Source of the DNA: Xanthostigma xanthostigma | Lineage: Eukaryota > Arthropoda > Insecta > Raphidioptera > Raphidiidae | Reading direction: 5' to 3' | Length of the DNA stretch: 64,000 bases | NCBI GenBank assembly: GCA_963575645.1 | Contig: OY754469.1 | Span: forward strand, 38,646,753-38,710,752 | Translations under genes and position numbers: made by a program | The notes under the pieces: generated by a model | The model's input: only the letters and a program-made list of their open reading frames with translations | Told to the model about the DNA's origin: nothing | Databases searched by the model: none | Shown: piece after piece, positions 31,906-44,211 of the stretch | How the letters are laid out: each line of letters opens with the position of its first letter | Numbering within the stretch: the stretch's first letter is position 1

Positions 31906-32515
31906 GGGGACATATTTATATCGATTTTGAAGACGGGAATGGTCGGGTATTGATGTTTGTACAGCAATAACCGCAATAGAATAAGTTGCATAACTTTTTT
32001 TAAAATTTAATTAAATTTATACAGTTTATAACTTCGCAATTGCAGCTTTATAAGATTGGTATAGTTGTGTTTACGTGCATTAAAGCCATCAGTTATATAG
32101 TAATTGTGTATATAAAGTTTATTTGACACTAGGAAATAACACCTGTTTGATTTATTTTCACGACATTCGAACGGAACTTGCATTAGCATTAATTCCAGCG
32201 CTGGGAAAATTAATTAATATTTAATATATGTATAACTGTTATACTGTATGTTCGTCCAATAGGCTATTACAACGTTTTTTGAAATGTGTTTTAAATGAAT
32301 CCTAAAGTGATAAAGAAGCAATACAATTTTTTTAATAATATTTTATAAGCGAATAGTGCCATAAAAACGACTTTTAATTTATCATTATGAATTGTCGCGC
32401 TAAAACGACTCGTGACGTCACTATGATAGCAAATAATAACGATAGTGCACAGTAACCATAGTAACACTGTACAATTAAAAATATTTATTCAACACGCGGG
32501 AGTAATATATAATTT
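31906..32515. other. Non-coding intronic sequence
   Basis: No exon or element was recognised. GTGACGTCAC-type words occur near 32411. Confidence 0.4.
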
Positions 32516-32757
32516 CGGGGCCCTGATAAATTCGGGAGAAATAATAAATTACTTCATGTTGACGCGTAGAGTGCTAATAATGAGCCGAAACTGTACGGTG
32601 TTTCTGGACCAATAGGAACGCGGTAGCGATTTGTATATATGAAAACAACATCGCAATTCAGCGAAAGTCAGGGCCATCTTGTGTGCATCGAGGGCGATGG
32701 GTACGTCAATCAATGAAGTGATTTATTATTTCTCCCTTTTTTATCAGGGCTCCGATT
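32516..32757. mobile_element. ~240-bp MITE with ~42-bp terminal inverted repeats
   Basis: GGCCCTGATAAA followed by GGGAGAAATAATAAAT and ACTTCAT on the left is mirrored on the right as ATTTATTATTTCTCCC and TTTATCAGGGC. It is non-coding. The duplication is not clear, so the superfamily is open. Confidence 0.75.
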
Positions 32758-33441
32758 ACATACTACTCGTGCTAGTTGAATAAAGTATTATGTGCGACTA
32801 TTGATTGAAGGAGAATATTCCACTCACGTGTTTCACGCTCATGAAATCTTCTCCTTCTCTCACTAGTCGCACAGTATACTATTACGATTGCTATGATTAT
32901 TACATTACCAGTGTAAGTATACAAGCTAGTAAAACTTTATTTATTTATTAAACGCATTTACCCTCGGTAGATTAGTACTGTCAGTTTTTTTATGAAACCG
33001 TCTTTCATGATGCGAAATCAATAAAATACGGGGTAGAAGTCTATAAACGTGATAATAACTTGAAATAACTTCAAAATAACACACAGCACAACATAAACGT
33101 AGGTAGTTTACAGACGCCGGAATCCAGCATGGTGAACTGCGTTATAGACTTTTGAAAAACATAATATTGTTTAGGTTTCTGAAATGCAACCATCTTGTAA
33201 GATTTTATTGCGACAAAAAAAATTGTTATGTAGCAGGGCGTTGTTGTTGCGTTCTAAATTGAAATTAGATCCGGCCGAACATGTTTTCAATTTGAGCGGA
33301 AATCGTCGTAATTATATATGTTTATAATACCTTAGGTACTTCTGTGTATCGAAACATCGTATAATAATAATAATGTTGAACTTGTGTGTTTATCTAGTAA
33401 GTTAATCAATGGAAGACCTTAATTGGTATGAACTGTACACA
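32758..33441. other. Non-coding intronic sequence, nothing recognised
   Basis: No exon or complete element was seen. A small TAA microsatellite lies near 33360. Confidence 0.4.
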
Positions 33442-33459
33442 GGACCGTGTTAGCCAAAA

Positions 33460-33861
33460 TAATTTATAATATTGCGTTTAACGTCCGTTTCTCGACTTTA
33501 TGTCAGAACAGACGCCATTCGCACCGTAACTATTTCCCATCTATCACACTTCCCGTTATTTTTCTACATTTTTTAACTTCCATTTAATTAATAGCAATGG
33601 GAGAATGAAGTAATTTTAGGACATTAGGATAAGGCAGGCAAACTTTGAGCATAGGAGTTTGACAGGTAGTCAGTCATGGCCTTGAATAAGGAACCATCTC
33701 GTTATTTATTTAGGAAAATTATGCGGAAAACCTCAACAAGATGGCAGATACAGGAATTACCGTTTCTCGGCGAGAGGCAGCAGGAAAAAGTCCCAACCAC
33801 ATTCGAACCCGGTACCTCCCGAATGTGAGTCTAGTGCCCTCACTACTACGCTACACCGCTC
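33460..33861 (-). mobile_element. tRNA-derived SINE (family S), full-length, 18-bp TSD
   Basis: On the minus strand it runs from a tRNA-like head with B box GGTTCGAATG through the conserved body (GAGGTTTTCCGCATAA, GCCATGACTGACTACC) to an AT-rich tail. A perfect 18-bp target duplication GGACCGTGTTAGCCAAAA lies at 33442-33459 and 33862-33879. This is the clearest member of the family here. The 66-codon + frame over it is a shadow. Confidence 0.88.
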
Positions 33862-33879
33862 GGACCGTGTTAGCCAAAA

Positions 33880-34660
33880 ACATAAATGCAAATATAATCG
33901 TAATTCCACAATGGCCGTTTAATTTTAATGGGAGATCTTGACTTGTGTGAACTGCACACAGACAAAATTATTCTCAAAAATGTGTTTTCGCTAGAATCTC
34001 GAGAAGATACATATAAAAAAATCTAATTAACAAATTTCTTCCCTAAAAAAATCTCTAAAAATTTGGTTTTTACGCATTTTCGCGTAAACGGAAAAGTATG
34101 GCCAGGAAAAGATTCTGGAAGTCATGTACTTTTTTGTAGCCTTGGAAAGCCATGACTAAAACGTAATATCATGAAGGTTGCAAAAATGTAGAATGACCCA
34201 TTACGCACTAGCGCTATAATGAAAAACAAAAGTAGCTATTTAATGTAGGTATATTATGTCAGCCTACTTACCGCGGGTATATTATTTTCATTTAGTTAAT
34301 TTAGTAGATATTTAGAAGTGAAATTCGTCACACACATGATCTGTCAAAAATGTTCGAAATGTACTGAAAATTAAGTGAAAACCACCAATTTTGTAGGGGA
34401 TACGTGCAAGACATAGTATATATCTGGGGCGAAATGATTTTACGACTCGTGTGACTGTTCAAACTCGCAGCTCTCGTTTTCAAATAACGTCACACCTCGT
34501 CAGTAATTAACTTATTTCACCTTGACGAAAGTTTAAATTAAAAAAAACGTATTTCCATAAAGCAAAGAACGCCTTAAATGCCATAGAATTTATAGACAAT
34601 CAAAATTAAAATCTTTATATTAAACGAAAAGAAACAGTCGATTGCTCGATTAAAAAAAAA
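33880..34660. other. Non-coding intronic sequence, nothing recognised
   Basis: No supported feature. Confidence 0.4.
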
Positions 34661-35394
34661 TCTGAGCCATCATGGGACGCCTGGCAGATGTGAAATATAA
34701 ATTTAAGCGAAATTCTAGTAACTAAATATCGCCCTGTAACTAAATTTTGCCCTGTCATCTAGTTGTCGCCTTTAACAAAAGCCAGGTTATAATCCAACGC
34801 ATACACTGAGCAAGTGTCACGCGCTGTCATCTAACGAAATACTAGTAACTAAACTTCGCCCTGTTATCTAGATGTCGCCTTCAACTAAAGCCACGTCCTC
34901 CCATCTAAGTGTCGCGTCAATCCCACGGTTTTACTCCCAACCAAACGCGCCATAAGATGTTTTACATCAGAAAAATATGTATTAAAGTTTTTTTTGTGAT
35001 ATGACTGAAATAATTGAATACAGGGCTGTCAATTATTTGCCGTCGTGACGTCGAGTTGTATCTAAAACGTATGAACACACGTGTGTGTGTTTAGTTTTGA
35101 AGTGATTCGAGTTCGCGTGATTTTCTAAGCGAGTCCAGTGTCCCGTAATTCAACCATGACATTGGTTTTCTGTTCTGCTGTTGACATCTTTACGACTTTA
35201 CCGTTTATAAGAATAAGTATATAAGTAAGTACTTACGTATCCATTATACAGTATGTAAACACGTAAGGTGCACATAGGGAAATTAGCATTGGGAAAAAAT
35301 TCTTGGATCAGAGTTAGCCATGACTGCATTAATTGTTATTGAATTATCATGGTAATCTTGAGGATTTCTATTTTATTTTGATTTATTTTTATTT

Positions 35395-35960
35395 TACTTG
35401 GCTTTTTGACGTGATAACGTCTTATAAATTGATGAAACACCAATCTTATAAATTGATGAAACACCGGCTGCATGTACGAAAAAGTGTCACGTTCCGAAAT
35501 GTGTCACGTTCCGCCTGACCCTGTGCGTGCAAGCGAGAGCGCAGTATAAGCGATAGAGAAGCACGATCGGCCCAAGTTTGACAGCTACAAAAATTTATTT
35601 ATTAAAGATCACAAGACACAAACTTCCAATAGATTGCCACAGTTCGCTCGTATATATACTTACAGGGAGTGAAAAATCCACACCACCCGACCGTCCGTTT
35701 ATTAAAACTGCGTGTATTTTGAAAACGGTTCATTATATTTAAAAACCGTTTCTACAGTTGGTTAGAGCTCTAATTTTACTATTTAAATATGTAAAAATAA
35801 ATGTTTGGAAACGTATACGTATAATGTGAAAAATAAAAAAAGTTATTTTTCAACACTTTACGAGTATGGTTCAATGTTTCTTTATGACGTTATCACTTAA
35901 AACTATCGTCCGTAAACCGACTTTACAGACAACAAATTTTTTAATATATAAGTGCTCAGC
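35395..35960 (-). repeat. Dispersed repeat, copy on opposite strand at 53455-53870
   Basis: GACGTGATAACGTCTTATAA, GTGTCACGTTCCGCCTGACC and CTATCGTCCGTAAACCGACT all recur reversed near 53640-53815. There is a short internal duplication, TCTTATAAATTGATGAAACA, near 35420-35465. Probably a retroelement tail; non-coding. Confidence 0.65.
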
Positions 35961-37671
35961 ATCAAAGGCTATAATCACTTTAAGAAAAAAATATTCATTA
36001 TGGGGTAATATGTAGTATAGATAAGTATGAATATTAGTTAGAAGATAGCTTTTTAGTTTTTGATATTTTTGTATTATATTGCCTAATAAAAAGAAATATC
36101 TTCATTTTTATTGAAATTTTTGTACATTAAAATAATGTACATTTTGTATAAAAATTATCTACTATTGATAATATTAAGCTAAATACACTATTATTTTAAA
36201 AACGCAAAATCTTTTGAACATTTGACCGATATATCGATATTTTTTCCTCGATATATCGACGTCGATATTCATATTTTTATAAATATCGATACATCGATAT
36301 TTTTTTCACTTCCGATATCCCTAGGCCAGGGGCCTGTGGCATTTTGCCCGTTCTGCCACCTTATAGTTACGCCACCGTTGTTTCTTGGATTATTAACTTT
36401 CCTATTTACCCTGTACCTGTATACATTTACCACATGGATTCGATGCAGGTATGTGGACAAAAACCGCCACGGCTGATGTCGTGTTCTCGTGGGACACGTC
36501 GAGGGACAGTCCAGTCGTCGCGGACAGCGGCAGCGGTTAACGCGGTGTTGTTTAGGTTATATATACCTATATATAGATCGATAGATCTATGTTCTTCGTT
36601 GGGCATTGATATCAATAAATAAGATCATGCTCTGATTGCTCTTAGCTGCGATCAACTGAGACGGACGGATATATAGGGTCGATTTATACACGGGGCGATT
36701 TATTAAGCTCATCCACAAACGTTAACAGCTTAACCCCTTCGGTCTTTTCGGTCGTTTAAGGACGTAGTCCTATGTTCAGGCTCGTTTTCAACCGTTATTT
36801 TAGAATTTTTTTTAATATCAAAATAATGTACGATGTTTTCAATTTTGTTACATGTTTTTACTGACAACGTAAACTAAGAAAAACAATTTTTTATCTTAAT
36901 TTTACGCCATTTTATAATTGTTTTTTTAACCTAAAGTAGACAACTTTAAATGGAGGTAGGTGGGTAGCGCGGGTGATAACGTCACTTGGAGTCAACTGAA
37001 TTATAAAAATTAAATTGGTTATTGTTTCGTAGGCTTGTGGCTCTATCCCGTACTAGAAATAAACATTTTTATTGATAAATAACAAAGAAAACAACGAGAA
37101 AATCGTGATTTTTTCGATGAAAATCGGTTAAAAAAATAGAAATAATTTTTATAATTAAGTAATTCTAGTACCGGACGGAGCTATTGTTGTGTAGAATACC
37201 CTGTGCAAAACTGAAAGCAATCGGTTGTATACAATTGTGTCAATCACCCGCGCTGCTTAGAAAACCGTAGTTTTGAGAAAAACGCGTTTAAAGTTTTAAT
37301 TTCAGATTTCTTACAAAAAAATAAAAATGAATATTTACACTAATCAGCTATGCCTGGTGTATATTAAACCTTCCGTTTCTTCAAAGGCATCGTTTTCTGC
37401 TAATTTGTTTGCTCTACTCTGCAAGAGTATAAGGGTAAGAGTCTTACCGTAAGACCGTTGCTGCTCTCGACTATATGCTGTAGCTTTGTAAATATTTAAT
37501 ATTTCAGTCTAAAATTTTTACAGTATTTTCTCAATATATTATACTTACTAAAAATGTAAAAAAAATAAATTCGTTTCTTCAAAACCCGAACACCAGACTA
37601 CGTCCTTAAATAAACATATTAAGTATTCTAACGCGTGTAATTTAAGCCAGCGTAATTAAATATCAAATAAT
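35961..37671. other. Non-coding sequence with a TATCGATA-rich patch
   Basis: CGATATATCGAT words cluster at 36226-36302 and look like the end of a hAT-type MITE (ATATCCCTA at 36314-36323), but no left end was found. Short frames at 36222-36622 overlap on both strands. Confidence 0.35.
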
Positions 37672-37810
37672 AATAATAATGCGTTTAACGTCCGTTTCAA
37701 GATTTTATGTCTTAACAGGCACCATTCGCACCATTACTATTTTTTTTTCTGCCACGCTTCCCGTTATTTTCTGCAATTTTTAAACTTCAACTTAATTAAT
37801 AGCAATGGGC
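37672..37810 (-). mobile_element. SINE family S, 3'-end fragment
   Basis: An ATT/AAT tail, GCGTTTAACGTCCGTTTC, CATTCGCACCATTACTAT and ATTAATAGCAATGGGCGA match the terminal third of 57186-57605. The head is missing. Confidence 0.78.
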
Positions 37811-38244
37811 GACACCCTAAAACATATTTTTTGTTTCAAAAGAATAAAAATCGGGTCGGAAGGGGTTAAAGCTGATCTAATTTTTGGAATAGTGGTCCCA
37901 TTTCGAAAATGGTTTAAACCGAAACTGTTCAATCCTCGGCTGTTGAGCGTCTATAATCTGAAATCCGTGTATCAAATAAATCGTACGATCCAGTGGGCAC
38001 AAGAAAATATTTCTTTGCCTCAAACACTTTTTTTCTCTCAGTGTAGATGGTATATCGACTATTAAAGTCTATCGAAACTCCATAACCAATCAGAATAGAG
38101 TATAGTGATTGCACGGTGACCAAACGATCTGTCGCTGCGATCGTCGACTGTCACAGTTCGCTGGTGCAAAACCACCTTTGACACTAACTACACTGACTCA
38201 AGGAGGATCGAAGATATGGTTACATTGCAGCGCTTTGTGATTAT
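37811..38244. other. Non-coding sequence, nothing recognised
   Basis: An 86-codon frame begins within the SINE fragment at 37805 and runs to 38065. Its start inside a repeat and lack of recognisable features argue against a gene. Confidence 0.35.
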
Positions 38245-38635
38245 TTTTATCATATATTTAATAATTTACTATATGAATCATTGTCTATCTACTCAATGTG
38301 CGGTGAGTGAAGGCAACAAAGCGTATCGAAAATATATCTGCGTCTCTTTCTTCGATGTAATTCCCTGATTTCTCCGATGGTAGGATTGGTTGATGTACTT
38401 GCATTCAATCTAAATAAAGTATCTCTGTTTCAAAAACTTTGTCTTTTTCTATGACATTAACATTGGCCCAGGACGGGGCAAATTAGAAATTTCTTAAGCC
38501 GGGTCCCCCGTGCTTGTTTTGCCCTCCTGGATATGCCAGTGCTTACAGCGTAAAAAAAGACAGAAGTATATGTTTGCACCCTTATGGTTCGATTGCGATT
38601 TTATTCCTATGCTCAGTATAGAATAAACGTAGGTA
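38245..38635 (-). repeat. ~390-bp dispersed repeat, inverted copy at 58880-59265
   Basis: ATGAATCATTGTCTATCTAC, GGATTGGTTGATGTACTTGC and TTTGCACCCTTATGGTT recur reversed and colinear in the other copy. There is no coding frame. The family is unknown. Confidence 0.75.
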
Positions 38636-38826
38636 CTTACATGATTTTTAAGCATTTTGACATTTCAAAAAAAAAAATTGCGGATTATTCGCAAACCTCA
38701 AAAATACGTAAAAACTTTTCGTTTTTCACTGTCATTTTTTGAATCTAACCAATCAGAAATCACATACCTATAATACACGTCATAGCAACTGGTGTAGAAT
38801 TACTGTATTACTATCACACTTTGTAT

Positions 38827-39050
38827 ACACAACCCCGTAATTGTTTTTTAAAGAACTCCCCCCAAACGCCTTCCCCTTTTTATTACGCAAAAAATGCCAT
38901 CGCATCGACACAACCCCGTAATTTGTTTTAAAGAATTCTCCCAACACCCTATTTTTCACTGCGCAAAAAAAAAACGCCATCGCATCGATACGACCTCGTA
39001 ATTGTTTTTTAAAGATTCCACCCAAACGCCCTCCCTTTTTCACTGCGCAA
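38827..39050. repeat. Minisatellite, about three ~80-bp units
   Basis: Each unit holds CACAACCCCGTAATTG (or a variant), TTTTAAAGA, CCCAA(A)CGCC and CGCCATCGCATCGA. Units start near 38827, 38908 and 38986. It is the reason for the 87-codon minus-strand frame with internal repeats. Confidence 0.85.
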
Positions 39051-39304
39051 AAAAATATAATTTATAAAAAAATAAATTCCTAAACGGCTAATAACAAAAA
39101 ATAAAAAAAATAATAATTTACTCTAATCGAATTTATTTAGTAGACAGGGCGAAATTTAGTAGATGGCAGGGCAAAATTTAGTTACAGTGCGATATTTAGT
39201 TATCTAGGTACTAGAGTTTCGTTAGTTGACAGAGCGATATTTAATTACAAGAGTTTCGCTCAAATTTATGTTTCACATCTGCTAGGCGTCTCACGACGGC
39301 TCAC

Positions 39305-40639
39305 ATTTTTTCCCGTAAAATTTGACGAGTTTACGATTCTGAACGAGCGAGTCGTGATTTATTCTGACCATATACCGACTACTCGTTGCGTAGGCCCTTA
39401 ATAAGTGCAGGGCCGTGCGTTGCAAATGCCCTCGGGCCGGTCTGGTTTACGTGTGTGTATAATAACAGAGTCATCAGTGAATGCCTGCCCGAGAAAAACC
39501 GTGCGGCGCGAAGACAACGGTCCACTGGTTTCCAGTTTTACCGTGTGTTGATATTTTTAGGTTCGTGTCTTTGACGAGCGTTGAAATCTCTGCAGTCATT
39601 TTTACGAATTTTGTAGTAAGGGTGGCCTTAATCAAAATAAAAAAGAAACAAACATAAAAAAGAATTTTTTTCGTTTTCATTTATCTTTTGTTTATTTTCT
39701 GCGTGACATAGATACTTATCTTTAGTTAAACGTTTGGCCTGTTAAAAAATGTCAAAATTGATTATTTTTTATTACCTAAGTACCTACCTATATCTATTTA
39801 TTTATTATTTTGTAGAATTTTACAGCTTCACACATTTCATTTTGGTATCTGCTACCAATTTTTTACAGAATGAAAATGTTTTTAAATATTTATAAGAAGA
39901 TGGTAACTTTTTTTATTTTTCAAAAATTTTATTAGTGAGTAACCCCATAGCCTTTTTTCAAAATTAAATTCCAAAGTGTTCGTCGTTTGTGCGGAAATAT
40001 CGGGTACATTTTTAAGTTTATATTTTAATCTCAAAAAAATATCGAGTTTTCATTTTCTTCGTGTCTTGATCTCGTCTTGGAATCTTTTAAACTTGAATAA
40101 TATAGATAACTTCAAATCTTTGATTAACGTCTGATTAGAACTCTTCAATAAATAAAATTGGTTGATAATTTTATTTATTAAATATAGATAACTATTATTA
40201 TTATATTAATATATCATATTATTATTATATTAAGGAGGTTGATCCGTTACAGTCCCAATCAAAAGTAAGTCGAATTCTAAATGGGAACTTTTCCATAATA
40301 AATTTTTACAAAAGGGTGTAAGTCGATGATACCAATAAATTATTCTCATAATAAATAATTTTTTTTTAATATTATTAATTATTTCAGTATTTTACTCAAT
40401 TTGTACAAAGTTAGGTTAGAAAAATAAATTTATGTAAATTATTGTATTTTACATATTATTTGCAGTAAATAATTTAAAAAAGAAATTAGAAATAATAAAA
40501 ATTAATATTAAATCATTAAAAAGTTGAAAATTCAGTTAAAATTGTCAAGAATAAAAGTCCATAATTGAAAAGTGCTAAGGTTTAATAATTTTCTTTGTTG
40601 ATTAAAAGTCTCCTAATTAAATTGGAAAAAATATCAAAA
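39305..40639. other. AT-rich non-coding sequence
   Basis: Around 40104-40160 the words CTTTGATTAACGTCTG and ACTCTTCAATAAATAAAATT recur at 46845-46885. No gene was recognised. Confidence 0.4.
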
Positions 40640-40915
40640 TATGCGTAAGACATCAATGCTTTACATAGTTAGTTTTCGGAACTGCTGACATTATTTGGTT
40701 ATTTGCAAAAAATTAAAATGTACCGTTTGAATGCTAGATTGACATATTTTCCATAAGACTACATGTAAAAGTTTTTTTTAAATTTTTACTGTATAAATCT
40801 CCTAATGATTTTGGATTTTTTACAGATTTTTTGTTATAAAAAAATCTATTAAAAAAACTTTATTTCAGAGTTTTTTCATTATCTTCGTAAAACGGCTCAA
40901 CCTCCTTAACTACTT
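40640..40915 (-). repeat. Dispersed repeat, inverted copy of 285-520
   Basis: Shares ACTATGTAAAGCAT, GTCAGCAGTTCCGAAAACTA and ACATGTAGTCTTATGGAAAA on the minus strand with the copy at the window start. Confidence 0.7.
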
Positions 40916-40924
40916 CAACATGCT

Positions 40925-41240
40925 ACAGAACAAATTGTCAGAAAATTTGACTTGACATATTCGAGGTGTCAGACATTTTAAATGGTTCATGTTATTTGTC
41001 AGAGAACATTATTTTAGCGTTTTGGTTGAAGTTTTTAAGCTATACAATTAAAAAAACAAACAGTAGGTATCTATAAATTTTTACATGTTGTCAAAACGAC
41101 ATCTTTCAGAAAATTTAGAGGGAAAACGCCCCAAAATCAAAAAAGTCATAGAGGAAATAGGTGTCAGACTAGGCCTAATGAAGCCATATACAAAGTTTGG
41201 GGAGAGTATGTGTCAGTAAAATTTTTGCCGACGGGCACTC
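40925..41240 (+). repeat. ~315-bp dispersed repeat, split copy at 51028-52190
   Basis: Contains AGCGTTTTGGTTGAAGTTTT, TATCTATAAATTTTTACATG and CTAATGAAGCCATATACAAA. The opposite-strand copy is interrupted by the 822-bp insertion at 51206-52027. This uninterrupted copy shows the empty site. Confidence 0.75.
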
Positions 41241-41409
41241 TGGCTACTACCCATAGTTTGTAAATTATAGACAGTGATTCATACACTTAAGTACACTGCA
41301 CAATATAAGCGGCACAGTTTTTGTATCCGTGAAACGATTATGTTATACATTATGTTAATGCTTCGCCGCTCAATTGAGATAATCGTAATACTCACTCTCT
41401 TATATTTAT

Positions 41410-41600
41410 TTAACGGGACTCATGTATTTTCAATAGATTTTATACTCACGTATTTTCAAGTATCTCCTGCTACGGGGCTCAGTCAATGAAATAATTCAGT
41501 ATACACTTAACCGCAAATTAATAATTGATTGGTCTATGACAGCCCTGAAGTGAGTAGGAAGCAGAAGTTGAAAATATACATGAGTCCCGTCAGATTGAAA
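41410..41600. repeat. Short inverted-repeat element
   Basis: CGGGACTCATGTATTTTCAA near the left end is mirrored by TTGAAAATATACATGAGTCC near the right end, and similar arms occur at 21800-22005. It is non-coding. Confidence 0.55.
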
Positions 41601-42344
41601 ATACATAAGTTCTATACTGTAATCGCACCATCCATTGTTAAACCTAGCAATGCAGCCTATTATATTGAAGCCATAGAAGCTAAATGACCTGAATTATTGA
41701 GCATCTATAATCTGCAGTCTATCTATGATCGAAGTCATTAATTTATTTCCGCCGTGATGTCGGTGAGTGATTTTATTTTATTTTAAAAGTTCGTGTCTTG
41801 ACCTCGTGTCGAAATCACTGCATATATATATCGGTCGTTATAATGCTGTGTCGGATATACAGTGGTGTGCCGACTGTACACGTGAGGTCTGCCTGCAGCT
41901 ACTCAATCAGTTAATTGTCGATCGCAGCATCCAGTACCCGGGTCTCGACCTTTCATCTGCCTTCTTTGAACCTCTGCGCACACCCATTTTAACAACGCAC
42001 CGTATACGGTTATGACACGGAACTATGCACCGTCCAAATTATTGAAGGCGTTTTCGGCGACTTCAACGGTGAGAAAAGTGTAGTGCATCCGCGTCCGTTG
42101 ACACACGGCGGAAGCTGCGTGCTCTTTACGCGTTTTATATAATTTTTGAAGTGAAAACTTCTTTAGCGGCGTTGTACACTTTTTTTGTAATGGGTAAAAA
42201 ATGTTAAACTCGCGTCAGGACACGTGACCTGATCGAAAATTCGTAAGACGGATGGAGAGTAGAGGTAATATTCAAGTTTTCACTTCTGCCGGCACTCCCG
42301 GAGTGCAACTGGCTTTTTTTTTTGTTTAAAATTTAGGTAGATAG
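41601..42344. other. Non-coding sequence, weak open frame
   Basis: An 82-codon frame at 41767-42015 lies in fairly GC-balanced DNA. The product is unrecognised and there is no good splice or promoter context, so I leave it uncalled. Confidence 0.35.
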
Positions 42345-42800
42345 ATACCTATGTGCTATGTGCAAGGAGGCGGAGTTACAAATTTTTCGATGCGAGCGTT
42401 TGTGGTGAGCACTAGGGGAAACTTCAAACTCAGATTTTCCGTATGTCAGTGAGCAATGTTTATTAAAAGTGAAAATAGTTATAATTTTATGAAGTTTTTT
42501 AATTACAAAGAAAACAGAAAATCTAAGCGATCTGAAAATGCTTGTTGTGTTCCGGCCTGATGGAGATTTAAGTAAAATTAAGACCATTAGCGCCCTAATT
42601 TGATGTTCCGCAGTCAGTGTAGGTAAACAAATTAACATCAGTTTTTCTTATTACATTTTTTTTTTATACACCATGGCCAACTAAAGTTTTTGACTTATCA
42701 CCATAGAAACATATCGCGATTTCCATAAAAAGTGAGTTCAATAATTCTCTATTACCCACTAGCGGCGCTAGTAGGCTTCGTGCACACAGCGTATAGGTAG
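42345..42800. mobile_element. ~450-bp MITE, sister of 61175-61620
   Basis: The ends CTATGTGCAAGGAGGCGGAG and CTTCGTGCACACAGC are imperfect inverted repeats of the GCTRTGTGCACG type. The body, including GTTTGTGGTGAGCACTAGGG, is colinear and inverted relative to 61175-61620. A 150-bp piece of its right part also lies at 52195-52345. It is non-coding. Confidence 0.75.
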
Positions 42801-44211
42801 AGTCACAAAATTTTTTTATTAGTGTATTTGCCATAAAGCACTTACGCTATTGGCGTCGGTCGGATTGCAGGACCTAGGGGTCGAACCAACATTTTTAGAA
42901 GTTTGACACTATTTTTGAAAATGTCTGTTTATAATTATGTACCTACCTACCTATGTATTTAGGTATGTGTACGGGCTATAACTTTCGAAGGAGTTAATTG
43001 ATTTTCACGAAATTTGGTCCACATATTGAAATTCATCACCGCACGAAGTCTATTTAAAATGGACCCAATCAAACCCCTTTAAAGGTAGGCATTAAGGATT
43101 GAAAAATATTTTTAGGCCCGAAATACCGAAAAAAATTTCCGAATCATTTCAAAATAAAAATTTAACGCATTAGTAAAGATAACTGCCAAAATTTTATTAA
43201 AAACGGCCAACAGGACCGGACTTAAAAATGTTACGAAATCATTAGTTTGTAGATATTACCCATGGATTTACTTAGTGAAGGTGAATTTAATTTGGTAAAT
43301 TGATAGTAATATTGAAATTAAGAAAACAAATTGTATTTTAAGGGATGTATTAAGGGGTTACATTTTTTATTTTGCCCAAAAACAAAATTTTATCATGCCA
43401 AGGTTTTATTTTATTTTGTTAGAAAGAAAAAAGTTAAGTTCACATAATAAAGCCACACTGCCTGTATTAGCAAATACACTATAGGTATTGTCGGCAGGGT
43501 TTCGCACTGCGACCCGAGTTTTTTTTATTTGGGTGGATCATTATAGTTAATTAATTTTTTAATAATTTCACGTCATTTTGTTCGGGCAAACTATTTCCTT
43601 TTCCACTTATTCAACAATATAAACAAACTGGCATTTCAAATATATATGCTGTCCTTCCTCTATATGTTTTGATTTAGTCATGTGATAGTTTGAGTCGGAC
43701 ATGTTGGGCTGCTTTTGTTTAAACTATAACTTATAATATAATTCTTTTGTTGGCGTTATTTTCTGTCTGATTCTTGAGGCGTTCGCATTTTTGTATAATT
43801 TGTATTCGAACATGTTTTATGTATTACAAATTCAATCTGTGCGCCCCGTTGTATTTTTTTTTTTATATTTTGGTTGGCTAGAAGCCACTTAAGGTCTTTT
43901 TTTAGTGCATCTTCAAAATATTGCAATAATTCCGCCGTAATTAAATACTTTTTATCTAGAGCACTATAAAAAATATACCGTTTTACATACCTATATAATA
44001 GAGTTGCACCAAGCCGTAGACTCGAGAAGGTCATCTCATTTTTTTGAAGTGAAACTTCTTTGCACACAGTAGGAATTCATGCGACTGAAAGTGAAACGAA
44101 AAAAGCGTAACGAAACGTTACAAAAAGGGTCTAAGAATCAAGCCATGAGGAACACCATAAGTACACGAACATGGACTAAGTCAACGTAAAATTAAAATAT
44201 ATTAAACTAGC
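42801..44211. other. Non-coding sequence, nothing recognised
   Basis: A 103-codon minus-strand frame at 43756-44067 is lysine-rich through AT bias and has no recognisable domain. Confidence 0.4.

Larger units (their letters stand above)
34661..39304. mobile_element. Possible 4.6-kb composite element with long terminal inverted repeats
   Basis: The left end (TGAGCCATCATGGGACGCCT, GCAGATGTGAAATATAAATT) is mirrored at 39229-39304. Inside both ends lies an iterated motif of the form AGTAACTAAAT(A/T)T(C/T)GCCCTGT, repeated several times at 34715-34890 and inverted at 39136-39250. The interior holds only other repeats and no transposase. It may be one large non-autonomous transposon later filled with insertions, or two inverted copies of a smaller repeat that happen to lie close. 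Confidence 0.5.

Noticed and set aside
36226-36323. A complete hAT MITE ending in ATATCCCTA
   Set aside because: Only one plausible end with TATCGATA words is visible. No matching left end or 8-bp duplication was found.
41767-42015. An 82-codon + strand gene
   Set aside because: No domain, no splice or promoter support, and AT-rich leader; a chance frame is more likely.
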